The notes: generated from the letters alone by a model not told the origin. A stretch of 11,705 nucleotides of DNA from Rodentolepis nana (GCA_900617975.1 UZAE01001742.1:1-11705); one strand, 5' to 3'; positions 1-10,446 are shown, numbered from the stretch's first letter. Program-made: numbers and translations.

Positions 1-40
1 CCAGGGTGCACCACGTGGAGGTAAGCTGATCGCACACCCC
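1..40 (-). repeat. SINE-like element, terminal fragment cut by window edge
   Basis: This stretch matches the end shared by all other copies of the family in the window. It has the CCAGGGTGCACCACGTGGAG block followed by GTAAG and CGCACACCCC. Read on the minus strand it is the 5' end of the element; the rest lies beyond the left edge. Compared with the copy ending at 633 it differs by a few bases after the GTAAG. Its far target-site duplication cannot be checked. Confidence 0.85.
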
Positions 41-264
41 CCTCCCTCAACTGAATTTTATTCTTCGATTTCCAAAAACCCTTTAATTCAAGCTACTAAC
101 AAATACTTAGTAGTATATATATGTATATTTTTGTACTTCACTTTTATTTTATATAACCTATGCATCATTTAATTAAATTTCTTGCTTGCAATATTTCATA
201 TTTTCTACCCTAACGTACACTCGAATATGTCGGGCTCATATACGATTTTTCACTAAGATCTATT

Positions 265-886
265 TATTTGTATCGAATGGCATGCGTCTTGATCGTTATC
301 ACTTGCCCTTTGGCAGATTTCGTGCTTTGCAAAGGAGAGGAACATATTTATTTATTTCAAATGGCAGGCGTTTTGATAGTTATCAGTAGCCCTTTAGTTG
401 AACATCAAAGTGATAAAAGTCGAGAGGGGGAGTACAGAAGAGTGCTTCAAAGACGAAGGTAGAAAAGGTAGAATAAAGGTGAGGTGAGTACTGTGGAAGT
501 AGTCGAATATGACATACAGTGGGGTGATGGTAGTTTTAAGCCAGAAGTCAATCGCCAGTTAATAGACCTTTTTGCCGTATGAGTATACGTTGCCCAGGGT
601 GCACCACGTGGAGGTAAGTCTATCGCACACCCCAAGGGGAGGAACATCAAAGTGGGAAAAATTCGAGAGGAGGAATAGAAGAGTGATTTAAAGATGTCAA
701 AGAGTCAGACATAAAGGTGGGGAAAAAGGTAAGATGATTAGCGTGAAAGTGGTGGAATATGGCGTACAGTCGGGTCATGGTAGTTAGAAGTCAGAAGTCT
801 ACTGCCGGTTAATAGACCTTTTTTACATATGAGCATACGTTGCCCAGGTTGCACCACGTAGAGGCAAGTCTATCGCGCACCTCTTT
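265..886 (-). mobile_element. SINE-like element (outer, older copy), interrupted by a second copy
   Basis: This is a dispersed non-coding retroposon split by a younger family member at 346-633. Its left part (265-345) carries the TATTTATTT tail and a diverged version of the block that reads CAAATGGCAGGCG in other copies. Its right part (648-886) resumes at CAAAGTG and ends with GCACCACGTAGAGG and TCGCGCACCT. The pair ACTAAGATCTATT (252-264) and ACTAAAATATATT (887-899) flanks the whole unit, 11 of 13 matching, and reads as its target-site duplication. Without the insert and the duplicated 14 bp it would be about 320 bp, like the other copies. It is more diverged than the inner copy, as expected for the older insertion. 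The orientation is inferred from the A/T microsatellite tail, which lies at the + strand left end. No coding capacity is seen. Confidence 0.85.
346..633 (-). mobile_element. SINE-like element (inner, nested copy) with 25 bp internal deletion
   Basis: This is a complete family member inserted inside the outer copy. It begins ATTTATTTATTTCAAATGGC and ends TCTATCGCACACCCC. It is flanked by AAGGAGAGGAACAT (332-345) and AAGGGGAGGAACAT (634-647), 13 of 14 matching. These come from the outer element's own sequence, and the outer element continues uninterrupted after the right copy. Its last 74 bp differ from the copy ending at 11654 at only about four positions, so the two are close relatives. Compared with the copies at 6614 and 11327 it lacks 25 bp after TTTAGTTGA, which accounts for much of its shorter length of 288 bp. 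It contains an intact CCACGTGG palindrome and a GAGGTAAGT block near its right end. Confidence 0.9.
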
Positions 887-899
887 ACTAAAATATATT

Positions 900-2224
900 A
901 CTTTGCATAATTTATTGCCTACTTGAAATTGTAGAAATTGCCATCTTTAAGTATTGTTATTTTTCTTCAAAATCTCAACTAATCTCTTATCCTTGCCATA
1001 ACGTTCCAAATGAGATTTTCTAATTTGAAGGAAAATAAATTTACGTCTAGCTTGCCTTAACTCTCCTTTGCTTCGTGAGAGATAATTATATCGAAATACT
1101 TCTGCTTTTTTTCTTCGGATTTCTAATATACTATTTTATCATGGTACATTTATAAAAAAAAACACTTTAGGAGGCGTGGGGGGGGGGGGGGGGGGGGGGG
1201 GGGGGGGCGGAGGGGTGGCGTGGGTGAGTGGGGTGATAGTAAGCTGATGTCGATTGCTCATATCTCTTGATTTTACTCCAAGTGTGTAAACATCTGCCCC
1301 TAATTGAGCGATCGATGAACCAGCGCTAAATGCAGTTTTCAATTGTGCTAATATTGCGGAGTTTAATTGTAGACTCCTTTGAAATTGTCCTTAAAGAAGG
1401 TATATTTTGCAAATTTTAGTAAACCACTACAACAATTTTACGGGCCATTTAGCTATCGTATCTTTTGACAATTTTGGACGTCTCATATATTGATTTAAGG
1501 TAGAACTAGCTCACTTTCGTCCTTTACCTCCTAATCAGCGCAGTACACTTGATGGCACCCTTGTTTCTCCTCATTGTATTACTTTGTAATTGCCTATTGT
1601 TTTATTACGTTTGCTTTGTAGCCACTTTAATCAACTGGATCTTTCAAATAACTGATTGGTAAATATTTGTTAAAGGCATCTGCTTTACCGTTACTATAAG
1701 GTTTATTTAAAGCGTAACTAACCCAAGCATTTAAATAGCCTCAATGAATCCCCAATATATAACCATTTTTTATTAACTCCATGCTGACTGGAATTGTCTA
1801 GGTGGTACAACATTCGGTTTGATTTTCTAAAATTCGCGGTGAGTTGCATTTAACTAGTTGAATTCACAAAGAATCAATAAAAGAGCCCTTTTCATAATTG
1901 TGGGCATCTGGCGTTGAATTAACGGATCAAGTTGTTACTAACTAAAAAACTCTTGCGCCTGAAGTGTAAGTATGTATAAATCAAATGTGTCTGATTGGTT
2001 AAATTTACTTATTCGCTAGTATTAGTTTATTGTGATTAAAAATATCTGAATTCCAGCTTTCTTCGTTCGTAGTTTCGTCAGGCTATGCACTTTCATTTCA
2101 AATCATGAGCACGCCGCACATTGACTAGCCAATTAGAACAAACTGCAATGAATCACGCATTTCTAATTGGATAATGATTAAAGTTGAATCAAATACGTTT
2201 CCTTAATATTTTTTGATGCATTAG
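900..2224. other. Non-coding region upstream of exon A; no gene seen
   Basis: About 1.3 kb of AT-rich sequence between the left repeat cluster and the first exon. Apart from the G-rich tract at 1171-1234 I see no convincing open frame, RNA gene, repeat copy or core promoter. If exon A is internal, this is part of the preceding intron. If exon A is the first coding exon, starting at the ATG at 2248, the region would hold the 5' UTR and promoter, but no TATA box or initiator stands out. Confidence 0.5.
1171..1234 (+). repeat. G-rich tract with a run of 30 G; potential G-quadruplex
   Basis: Positions 1178-1207 read as 30 consecutive G. Shorter G runs follow (GG, GGGG, GG, GGG and GGGG) separated by one to three bases, up to about 1234. 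The + strand could fold into intramolecular G-quadruplexes. The exact length is unreliable, because homopolymers this long are often mis-sequenced and vary between individuals. The minus strand reads as poly-proline in one frame, which is an artefact of poly-C and not a gene. Confidence 0.85.
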
Positions 2225-3139
2225 ATGCATTGTTATCGTCTAAAAGTATGGCCTCTAAGGTGATAGGGCAACAACGAAGTAAATCGGACTGCTTGTTTGG
2301 GGATATTTATTATACTTCGAGTATTCCTAATCACTCCCATTTTAATAATGCATACCTCAATGGTCCGATTAGTAACGTGGAGTTGCCCTTCCATGGTGTT
2401 GCTGCTACGTCAGTTAACACCACGTCTTCAGAGTTTATGTGTCACCTTATTCAGGTATTATATACAGGACTGCCTCCCCCAGATCCAATGATTTTGGAAG
2501 CCCTAACTCATAACCCTCATTTTTTCCTTTCCCTCTGGCCCAATTCTGCCTCTGTCGTGGGTTTCGATCCTCCTGGATTGTCAAACGATGAACGGCGCAA
2601 ACCACACTCCCGTCGAATTTCTTCCACTGTTATGCGCATCTTCTCTCCGATGCGGAAAAAATCCCGCCGCCTTCGAAAATTATCTCATCAACAAACACGC
2701 ACTCGGTCATTTCGACCCTCTACAACATCCCTTCCGGCGCAAATAATGATGCCAATGTCTGGGGATGTTGGCACCCGGCATGACTATTGGTGGTCTATGT
2801 TACAGCTTGCGAGGGACATTACGAATCCTCCAGTACCATTTCAGACCTCTCAACCTACCCGTGGTTCTCCTGCAATTGTTTCGATTTCGGATGAATCCAA
2901 AAGGACGAAGGATACCTTGGATACCTCACCAGCAATGACTGAGACGGCTGATAATACTTCACTGGCCTCCGATGGTGTTTCACTAAATCAGGAAATAGCT
3001 TCGGTTCCTTCGCAATCTTCTCCTGTTCCAACCCTCTCCACTCCAGACGCTTTAACAGATGAAGCTCAAATTGCAAAGTTAAAGCAGAATGCTCAACGGA
3101 TAGAGGCTGCTATTCGGAATATTGAATCTCGTAAATCTA
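2225..3139 (+). CDS. Exon A of an unidentified basic, Ser-rich coiled-coil protein (partial gene)
   Basis: This is the longest open frame in the window, about 305 codons, and it is not a recognised family. Numbering from the Leu codon at 2230, residues 65-110 look foldable and contain LPPPDP and PHFFLSLWP. Residues 122-162 are very rich in Arg/Lys (RRKPHSRRIS, MRKKSRRLRK) and include an RRIS protein kinase A-like site; this could be a nuclear localisation or acidic-lipid-binding segment. Residues 200-275 form a Ser/Thr/Pro-rich, probably disordered linker. Residues 277-302 are a coiled coil with I281, L284, A288, I291, I295 and I298 at exact a/d spacing. The left boundary is the acceptor TTTTTTGATGCATTAG ending at 2224. 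The right boundary is the donor A|GTGAGT at 3140, and both leave phase 1. Alternatives: translation starts at the ATG at 2248 (MASKVIGQQ), or the frame reads on to the TAG at 3145. The second is less likely, because the donor phase matches exon B. Confidence 0.72.
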
Positions 3140-4158
3140 GTGAGTAGTTTGTGTCCGTATTTCCTTTATGCTTTTTATCCCCGATTGTCCTCTCGCCTTC
3201 AGTCTTCTTTCGATTATGCATTTTTTTCCCGATTCTCTGCGTATATGTATTAGTTGTTGTTAGTAAACATTTCACTATTTTGCACAAGTGATCATATTGT
3301 TGTCGGTCCCAACTTTTAGCGACAGTTTTCGAAATCTGAGAAAGTATGAACGTCATTATACTATCTGAATTGTCTTGTTTTTTGGCATCCGTTCCTACTT
3401 CTGGGTTGCTATTAACAACTTGACTGCATCCTTGATGTCTCATATCAACCTTTTCTTTTATCGAAATCCTTTTAAATTTATTGGAAATTCTTCGAATTGC
3501 TTCCTTATTGCTTGTGATCTTCTAAATCCCAAAGTTGTCATTTATTTTCATTTATCTTAATCCACTCTCAATTTTATTCAATCGTCCACGTGTTTAGCAT
3601 TTGGAATTTCATTCTGGGTGTTAACCTTAATGCCTATATACGTCTGCCAAAACTGTTCATTAGCTCTACTTTCTCCTTGTCAAGCTTCATTCGTTTAGCA
3701 AGTAAGTGTTCAATATGCATATCCGCTAAGTTAGCGAATAACAAAGAGCATTGGTGATAACGGAAGCTTACCCCCTACCCCCTACTAAATTGCGATTGGT
3801 TTTAATTAGTGTGTCATAATTAATTACGATGTTGGCAATAATGGTTTCTGCTTAATGGACCGCAAGCAATCTTGCACGAGCAGTAGATTTCAGCCCCTAC
3901 CATGAATCTTGAACTCAATTGGGGGCCTCCTAGGTTATTCTTACGAGCAGAGGTCGTAGAGGTCAACTTCTCGCAAAAAAATCCCTTGAAAATCGCCGAC
4001 TGGTAGAGACGAAGAAATTTCTGAGCAAAGTGAAATGTCTTACTGAAGCACGACGTACAGAATAACGGCTGGCATGTCTTACAAACAGTCCAAATGACAT
4101 TCTTCGGGTATTTTAGATTAATTTTCATTAAACTGTCGTAGTTTTCGGATGTGTCCCT

Positions 4159-4171
4159 CCCCCCCCCCCCC
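4159..4171. repeat. Poly-C run (13 C)
   Basis: A homopolymer of 13 C, preceded by TCCCT and followed by TGTCGAAGG. It is simple sequence inside the putative intron, with no associated gene seen. Confidence 0.9.
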
Positions 4172-5282
4172 TGTCGAAGGCGACGTGATGCCTCCCCTCG
4201 TATTTTTTTGAGGAGAGGATTAAGTCAAATTCAAATACCAAAATGGAATTGTTCAGCGCTGTAGCGTTTAAGCTCTGGTTAACGATTGGGCGTAATTAAT
4301 AATAGGCTATTTGTATAACACAAAGTTACGGCCTCGAGTCACACTTCATGGAAAAGTGCAAAATGGTCCCAGTGTATGCTTGACCTTCGAACTGCACTGA
4401 TCATAACCCGCTAGACATGTATGTGAGAGGACTTGTGGATAAAGGCACATATTTACTCTTCCTGTTCAGCATAAGCAAATCTGTTAATTATTGGCATTAA
4501 AGCGGATTTTGAGACGGTTTCCAAGAAAGTTCAAAATCAGCGTGCTTCGGGTTTCAGGGTTCGAGACGGTAGCACAGACGCTAATGGCGGTTGTTTTAAC
4601 CATGCTTCTTTGGCAACGTCGCAACTTCCCTGTCTATTTAATTTCTCTCTAATCTTTACAATTTTCTAATTGCTGTTCTTTTCCTGGTGATGTGCTCAAA
4701 TTTGTTTCGATCGCCCAACGTACAAGAGGTTCCCTGTGAATAGGGAAAAAGTAATCAATATCGTCTTTTTATTAGTTAAAAGTACCAAAGGTACTGGTTC
4801 TTCCAAGTAACAACTTGGTGAGTATAGTCAATGGTTCACAGCCAGTGTTGGAGTGTTCACTGCTTCCTACTTTCTTGAACTGTGCACTTGGAGGCATTAA
4901 TGCAAATGTTAGCTTATCATGTCTTGGAGCCATGCATTAGCAGGCGCACACATAGCAAATGCCAATATCCAGCTTTTTTCCAAGTCTTAGGAAATTAAAT
5001 TATTAACTCAATTTATTTTGACATATGTCCATGATCTCCAGATTACATTTTCCAATTAGGTATCCAATTATAGCTAGGTATGGATGGGATAGGACAGTCT
5101 CTTGTAATTAGGCGTAAGGGAAGGCAATCTCACAAAGCTTCATGCAATTGTACTTATTATTTTTTTTTGCTGTGAGTTCCTGTACTCGGGATAAATCATT
5201 TATGAGATATCGTGAGTGGGTATTAATTCGAGGTCGATTCACCAAATGCTCCTCTGCTCGAATGAGATGCGGTGTTGCTGTA

Positions 5283-5303
5283 ATATATATATATATATAT
5301 ATA
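5283..5303. repeat. (AT)10 microsatellite
   Basis: Ten uninterrupted AT units plus one A, in AT-rich flanking sequence inside the putative intron. It is likely polymorphic in length. Confidence 0.95.
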
Positions 5304-5852
5304 CATTATTAGCCAAGTGTGAGTAAGAATCGGATTGGAACACTTTTTTGGCAAATATAAAATATAAGTTAAAAAGCACGATGAAGGATTTGAATGCTTA
5401 AGGGAAGTTATTTCTTCTAAGTGTCGAGCATATTCTGAGTGGAATGAAAAGTAATTCATTATAAGGAAGTGAAAATTATTACGGGGAAAGATGGTGGGGC
5501 TGGTTTTCCCCATTATTTTCAATTCTACGTGATCTTTTGTTATGGCTTTAACAAAGAAAATGTCATAGGTGGGAGTAATAATTACACTTACGTCCTCACT
5601 TCCAGTGCTCTATAATGCCCTTGAATTCATATTAAACTCTTGTTTAACTTATATCTCCTACATGTGAATATTGTTGGTCTTTTCTTTGTCAGTTAATAAA
5701 CGATTGCCTTTATTTCAATTTTTTGATCGATTGGGTTATTCTGAACTTTTTTTGCAAAAGTCCTTTTGTTTAAACCCTGAGATCTTTGTCTTGTGCTTCC
5801 AAACTCCCTTCCCTCCCCACACCCCCATTTTGTACTCTCCAGCTCGTTCTTT

Positions 5853-5874
5853 TGTGTGTGTGTGTGTGTGTGTG
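5853..5874. repeat. (TG)11 microsatellite
   Basis: Eleven uninterrupted TG units, embedded in a pyrimidine-rich stretch (5800-5915) that gives a spurious Cys/Val-rich open frame. It is simple sequence in the putative intron. Confidence 0.95.
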
Positions 5875-6259
5875 TTTCTCACTTTAGATCTCTTGCACCT
5901 CCTCCCCCCATATCAATAAGTTTGTGGCTTTGAGTAGGAACTTTTCCGTAAGTCTGTAAAAAATTGACAAGCATATTTTCTAGTGCTTTGTTTACTCCAG
6001 GTGGTTCTTTTGGCTTGATACTAATTGAGTATAGCGCCATTCATAATTAATTCAATTCTGCTTCCTTTTAATTAAATCTTTCCCTATTTTGATTATTGGC
6101 TTGTTTTGTAGATAACAACTCACTGCTTTTCATGAGATTAGATCATCTGTGTGAAAATATTAAAGTACCCTCAAAGTCATTAGAGTAGAACAAAGAAGTC
6201 ATTCCAAGCTAATATGGACTCCAGGAGTGTGTTTGGCGTACGCTTGCAAAAACAAAACA

Positions 6260-6288
6260 AATTTTACAACAAAACTTGTTGTAAAATT
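6260..6288. repeat. Inverted repeat with 12 bp perfect stem and 5 nt loop
   Basis: The arms AATTTTACAACA (6260-6271) and TGTTGTAAAATT (6277-6288) are perfectly complementary around the loop AAACT. The pairing can be extended outward by AAAC against GTTT if one A is bulged on the left. It could form a cruciform, or an RNA hairpin in the primary transcript. It has no T run or neighbouring gene suggesting a known role, and may be a chance or relic palindrome. Confidence 0.8.
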
Positions 6289-6613
6289 GTTTACGAGAGC
6301 GCAAGTTCAACGACGAAAAAAGGGGATGCAAGTGGAAGAATGGTGGATGGAACTGAGAATCTAATATAAACTAAAATAAAATTTAGGTTTTAGTGTGTGC
6401 CTAATTGATTGGGAATGGTTATGAGGACTACGCATTGTCTCTTTTTTTTCCACTCACAAATTCTACTTTTTGTATCTCTTGTTTCATTGGTGGTTGGGCG
6501 TTTGACATTTGGCACTCTTTCATTGTGTTAGCTTTTCTTTGTTGTCTGTTGTAAATGTTACAACTATTTTTAGTTCTCTGCGTCATCTCTTTTGGTAAAC
6601 AAAAAAATCATTT

Positions 6614-6936
6614 TATTTATTTATTTATATCAAATGACGGGCGTTTCGATAGTTATCATTAGCCCTTTAGTTGACTTCAGGCATCGCGGAGGGGAAGGAA
6701 CATCAAAGTGAAAAAAAGTCGAGAAATGGGAAGAGAAGAATGGTTTAAAGACTTAAAAGAGACAGGCAAAAAGGTAGGGCAGAAAAAGGTGAGGTGAGTA
6801 CTGTGAAAGGGGTCAAATATGAAATGCAGAAAGGTTATAGTAGTTTGAAGTCAACTGCCGGTTTATAGACTTATTTTGCGTATAAGTATACGTTGCCAAG
6901 GGAGCACCACGTGAAAGTAAATCTATCGGGCACTCC
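6614..6936 (-). mobile_element. SINE-like element, intronic copy
   Basis: This is a full-length but diverged family member of about 323 bp. On the + strand it starts with the TATTTATTTATTTATATC microsatellite, followed by CAAATGACGGGCG and TTGATAGTTATCATTAGCCC-like sequence. It ends GCACCACGTGAAAG, ATCTATCGGGCACTCC. It retains the 25 bp segment missing from the nested copy. The duplication is weak: AAATCATTTTATTT (6605-6618) and AGATGTTTTTTTTT (6937-6950) match at 10 of 14, but both are T-rich, so this is not good proof. The greater divergence and decayed duplication suggest an older insertion. It lies in the putative large intron, antisense to the host gene if the tail orientation is right. 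Confidence 0.85.
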
Positions 6937-7504
6937 AGATGTTTTTTTTTTCAATAAAACTTTCTAATGACTGCAGCAACGGCTATTCCTAAAACTAAGG
7001 TTTGAATGCAGTCCATAGGCGTGCTTCCCCGTGGCTTTAAAAATTGTATGATGGAAGAAAGTCGAATTTAACAAAACAGAGACGAATCGTCTTCGTAGAA
7101 TGCATGAAAGTCACGTTGCGTAAAATGGGTCAATGAGTAAAATCTGAACAAAGCTTTCTCATGCAAAATCGAGTGAGTTTGTAGGACCATTAACGGAAGA
7201 AATACATTGACAGCCATGATTATTAGTTGTTCATGTTGCTGTGTGTCCTGATTAGGTGGAATATGTCAGATTCAGCATTCTTCTGAATTCCTTGATTGCA
7301 GCAGTTCACTCTCTCCTGGGATAGGGAATATAATGCACTCTTGGATGCAGGCCAGAATCTTTAGATCAAAATTTTGAGCTTTCAACTTTCCAACTCCAAA
7401 GTAGTTCGGTTTAGTACTTTATGTTTTAGAATAGACGAATGGCGAATTTGAATCATCCTCTAAACTTATTGAGATGAAAGTTTGTTTAAAGAGATGAAGG
7501 CGAT

Positions 7505-7543
7505 TTCTCGCTATATTCACCCATGTCTATTCTCGCTATATTC
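7505..7543. repeat. 14 bp direct repeat, 25 bp apart
   Basis: TTCTCGCTATATTC occurs at 7505-7518 and again, identically, at 7530-7543. It is probably a small local duplication; nothing around it suggests a binding array. Confidence 0.75.
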
Positions 7544-8219
7544 GCGCCAATTTAATGCCTATATTACTTATGCATACGAGCTCGACATTTATTTGATCCT
7601 TTTGGGTTAAATTATTGTTGTCTCACTTAATCTTGGTGCTTCTTGAAGGTCAAAATAATTGCAGTAAATTAATTTATATTCTTTACTCCAATAAAACAAC
7701 AACGTTAGCAATATGTCAATTTGCGTCGCTAGCACGGTTTGTTGAACAGCTGTGTTGCTTCATTGTGGCCCCCCCTCTCTCTTTAGGATATTCGCTTGGC
7801 GTCATTTCTTAATTACCTTTTTTTATTCTTTCAAACTGGCTTTTTATCTGCCAATAACTCCCCAACAGTATTGCGTATTTCCTTCCGTTAGGGAAAAATA
7901 TGATCGCGCCAATCTTTGTTCCATTTCCCTAATCTTGTTCAGCCATTTTCTAGAATTCTCGCCTGCCTACTTGATTTCTCAACTAATTAAATTATCGGTC
8001 TATGTTGATCATCTCTCCTCCGAGTTGTCATTCTATTTGCTTAGTTTTCGCATAGCGTGACAATTTGTCAGCTGACAATGCTAGAAAACAAACAGTCGGG
8101 CATTACTGGTGCTGCTGCCACTTTATTGATTCATCGTTTCTGCATTATCGGGCCATTTTCGCCCTCAAATAAGAGTAGATTAGTGTCTGTTCTCTTCTTC
8201 GTGTTGTTATTCTTAATGA

Positions 8220-8257
8220 GGGGTGGTGTTGGGGGGAGGGGGGGAGGGGGGGAGGGG
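8220..8257 (+). repeat. G-rich tract with four long G runs; potential G-quadruplex
   Basis: After GGGG at 8220-8223 and a short spacer, runs of 6, 7, 7 and 4 G follow, separated by single A bases (8231-8257). This satisfies the usual four-run G-quadruplex pattern with very short loops on the + strand, which would be the RNA strand of the host gene. It lies in the putative intron. The regular GGGGGGGA units look like slippage of a purine repeat. Confidence 0.85.
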
Positions 8258-9676
8258 ACATTGTTCCCCACACCTTGCTGATAATTCGAAAATCCATTTT
8301 CCTAACGTAATGTGAATTATTTCACTTGACATCTCCAAAATTCATTCATATGAAGTTTTGTCTTTGAGATCAATGCGGTTAGAAGCATTTCAAGATTCGA
8401 TCATTTCAATTTTTACGAGTAAAAGCTTCCATAAACTGAACCGTTTTATCCCCCACTCATGTGTTGCTTTTGGTTGATATGATCAACGTTTCTTGACTTC
8501 AGAGTTGGTAAGGTGTAGATATATGTGCATAGATTTTCTGGAAATCGATTCACGAATCACTAGTTTGTAGCTGTCTACGTAGTGTCTCGGTGTTTTTTTT
8601 CTCTTTAGGTTAGAAGATAGTTCACACGAATTTGCCATACCCCCTCTCAGGATGGTGACTTTTGAATTGTTTGTGTATTTTTTTTAAAAAAAGGAGGTTT
8701 TTAGACCGATACTTACCTGTAATCACATCTTTATCATCTCCCGAATTCCAGACATTTACTTGACTTTGGGAAGGGCGGTATTCGAGAAGTTGTGTTCTCT
8801 ATTAAATGAAATAAATGCAAATGAGGCATCATATTTGGACCCCTTTTGTGCCATCGATAATCTACCCAACGTGTTTATCCCTTTGCACCAGTGCCAATTT
8901 GTCTCCAGTTTGACTATTTGCCCTAAAGCAGTAGACTCTAATTCCGTAAATTGTAAATATTGTTATTGATTGTTTCTTTTTGTTGCTTAAAGCGAACTTT
9001 GGTAATTGCACTTCTGAATTCAAGTTGTAAGAAATTTAGTTAAGTGGGTTTTAAGGGTGAATTTTTAGCTTGGTAGCTTGTTGTTAGATTAGATCCATTT
9101 CTAATTCTTTTGGAAATGGGCTTCTCCGTTCTACTAATTCATTCTTGCTAGACTCGTGAATACTGCTTCAATTTAATCTTATTGTTCTATATGCATCTCT
9201 GAGAAGCAATTCTATTTGGAAAGGCATATTCAATATTCATTTTAATTAGTTTAATTGACAGTCCCGACGAGCTTCTGCATTGTGAGAAGCTCAAATTTGA
9301 CCTCTCTTTTCTTCCTATGAAGAATGACCCATTTTTTAGTACTTGCAAGTTTGGTGGTGTGAAATCGGAATAATTTTAAAACTAGTTGGTGAAAGAATCT
9401 GTGGAAGTTGTTTAAGCAAGAGGTGGGAGTGAAATTGCATGATGCCCTTTTTAGTTCACTCACATTTTGGCAACTAGTCCACAAAATTGATAAAGACGCT
9501 CGCAATCTCAGTTTCTCGTATAATTCTTTTGATGCCAGCATATAGGGCATTCGCTTCCAAAGTTCTCTCTCTCCCTCTGCCTTTTCCATTATTATCCTCA
9601 CCTCTAGCATTTCCAGTTGAATAAGTTGGTACCAATTTATGGAAATCGCACCCATCAATAAAAATGATAAAAGTCA

Positions 9677-9694
9677 GTGTGTGTGTGTGTGTGT
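9677..9694. repeat. (GT)9 microsatellite
   Basis: Nine uninterrupted GT units followed by AAGTAG, inside the putative intron. Its minus strand produces Thr/His-rich frames that are artefacts. Confidence 0.95.
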
Positions 9695-10446
9695 AAGTAG
9701 TCAATGGATGCTTTTGTAAGAAACACACCGCAATTTTCCAAATTTTACACGCCTCATGAGCACTGGTTACTCAATCGCACTTGTGTGTGTGCAAGTGGGT
9801 TAAAAATAACTTCTATGTCACTTAATGATCTCCTGTTTCTTTGCCACTGTTTATTAATTGACCCAAATCGTCTTATTCTTCACAAACGTGTTAAATGTTT
9901 TGGAGTAATGTCTTTTAAGTTGTTTAACGGTGCTTTTCGAAATTTTTAACAGCTTTTGGAGCAATAGGAAAGTAGCTGACTTTGTTGTTAGATTGCATTG
10001 CATTGAACTGAGTCTTTTAATCTGCGTTTAGTTTCCACAGACTGATTTGATTATGGAGGGATAATGCTTGTCTGTGATTAAAATTTGAATCATTTAGCAT
10101 TCTTCATATGTTGTATTTTGCATTGAGAGACCCATTGTGTATGTATCTGTAGGTGCAAAGAAATCTGCTTCCTCGCTTTACTCTTGAATTATGCTGGAGC
10201 AAATTTGTATCCTCAAACTTCTTATAATTTTGGTGGCATTCATTCTCATTGGAACAGCATCTGCATTGCTTCCTGTATGGATTTAATTTTTAAAGAAACC
10301 GTGTTTAACTCATTCTATTTTCGAATTCTCCGAATTCCATTCACTGATCTTTTAGTCAACATCCCTGTTTCCTCAAAGTCATCTTTGTTATATTTTGCCT
10401 ACGCGAGTGACTTGATTTAATTCTTCAATTTTTACAAACGTACTTT

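Noticed and set aside
265..886. Solo LTRs or terminal-repeat retrotransposon in miniature
   Set aside because: The ends are not TG...CA, duplications are 13-14 bp instead of the 4-6 bp typical of LTR integration, and the arrangement is explained better by nested insertion with two distinct duplications.
1139..1342. Minus-strand open frame with a proline run
   Set aside because: The proline run is the complement of the 30 G tract; the rest is unsupported.
3820..4128. Minus-strand open frame of about 100 codons
   Set aside because: No recognisable motif, no convincing flanking splice signals, and no Kozak-like start or other support. This length is not unusual by chance in a long intron.
4555..4570. 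GGTTCGAGAC, resembling a tRNA B box
   Set aside because: No matching A box at the right distance and no cloverleaf with acceptor stem could be drawn around it.
5671..5919. Plus-strand open frame with Cys/Val repeat
   Set aside because: Composed mostly of T-rich, C-rich and (TG)n simple sequence; its codon content is an artefact of low complexity.
6952..6958. AATAAA just after the intronic element, as a polyadenylation signal
   Set aside because: No coding region ends near it, and the hexamer is expected often in AT-rich intron sequence.
7615..8281. Three overlapping plus-strand open frames
   Set aside because: They are hydrophobic or Gly-rich because of T-rich and G-rich DNA, lack motifs, and overlap in different frames without splice support.
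9251..9728. Two minus-strand open frames, one with a run of Thr/His
   Set aside because: The run is the (GT)9 microsatellite; the remainder shows no domain and no splice or start evidence.
10184..10420. Plus-strand open frame upstream of exon B
   Set aside because: Its T-rich composition gives Phe/Ile/Ser/Leu-rich sequence with no motif; no paired acceptor and donor in a suitable phase were seen.
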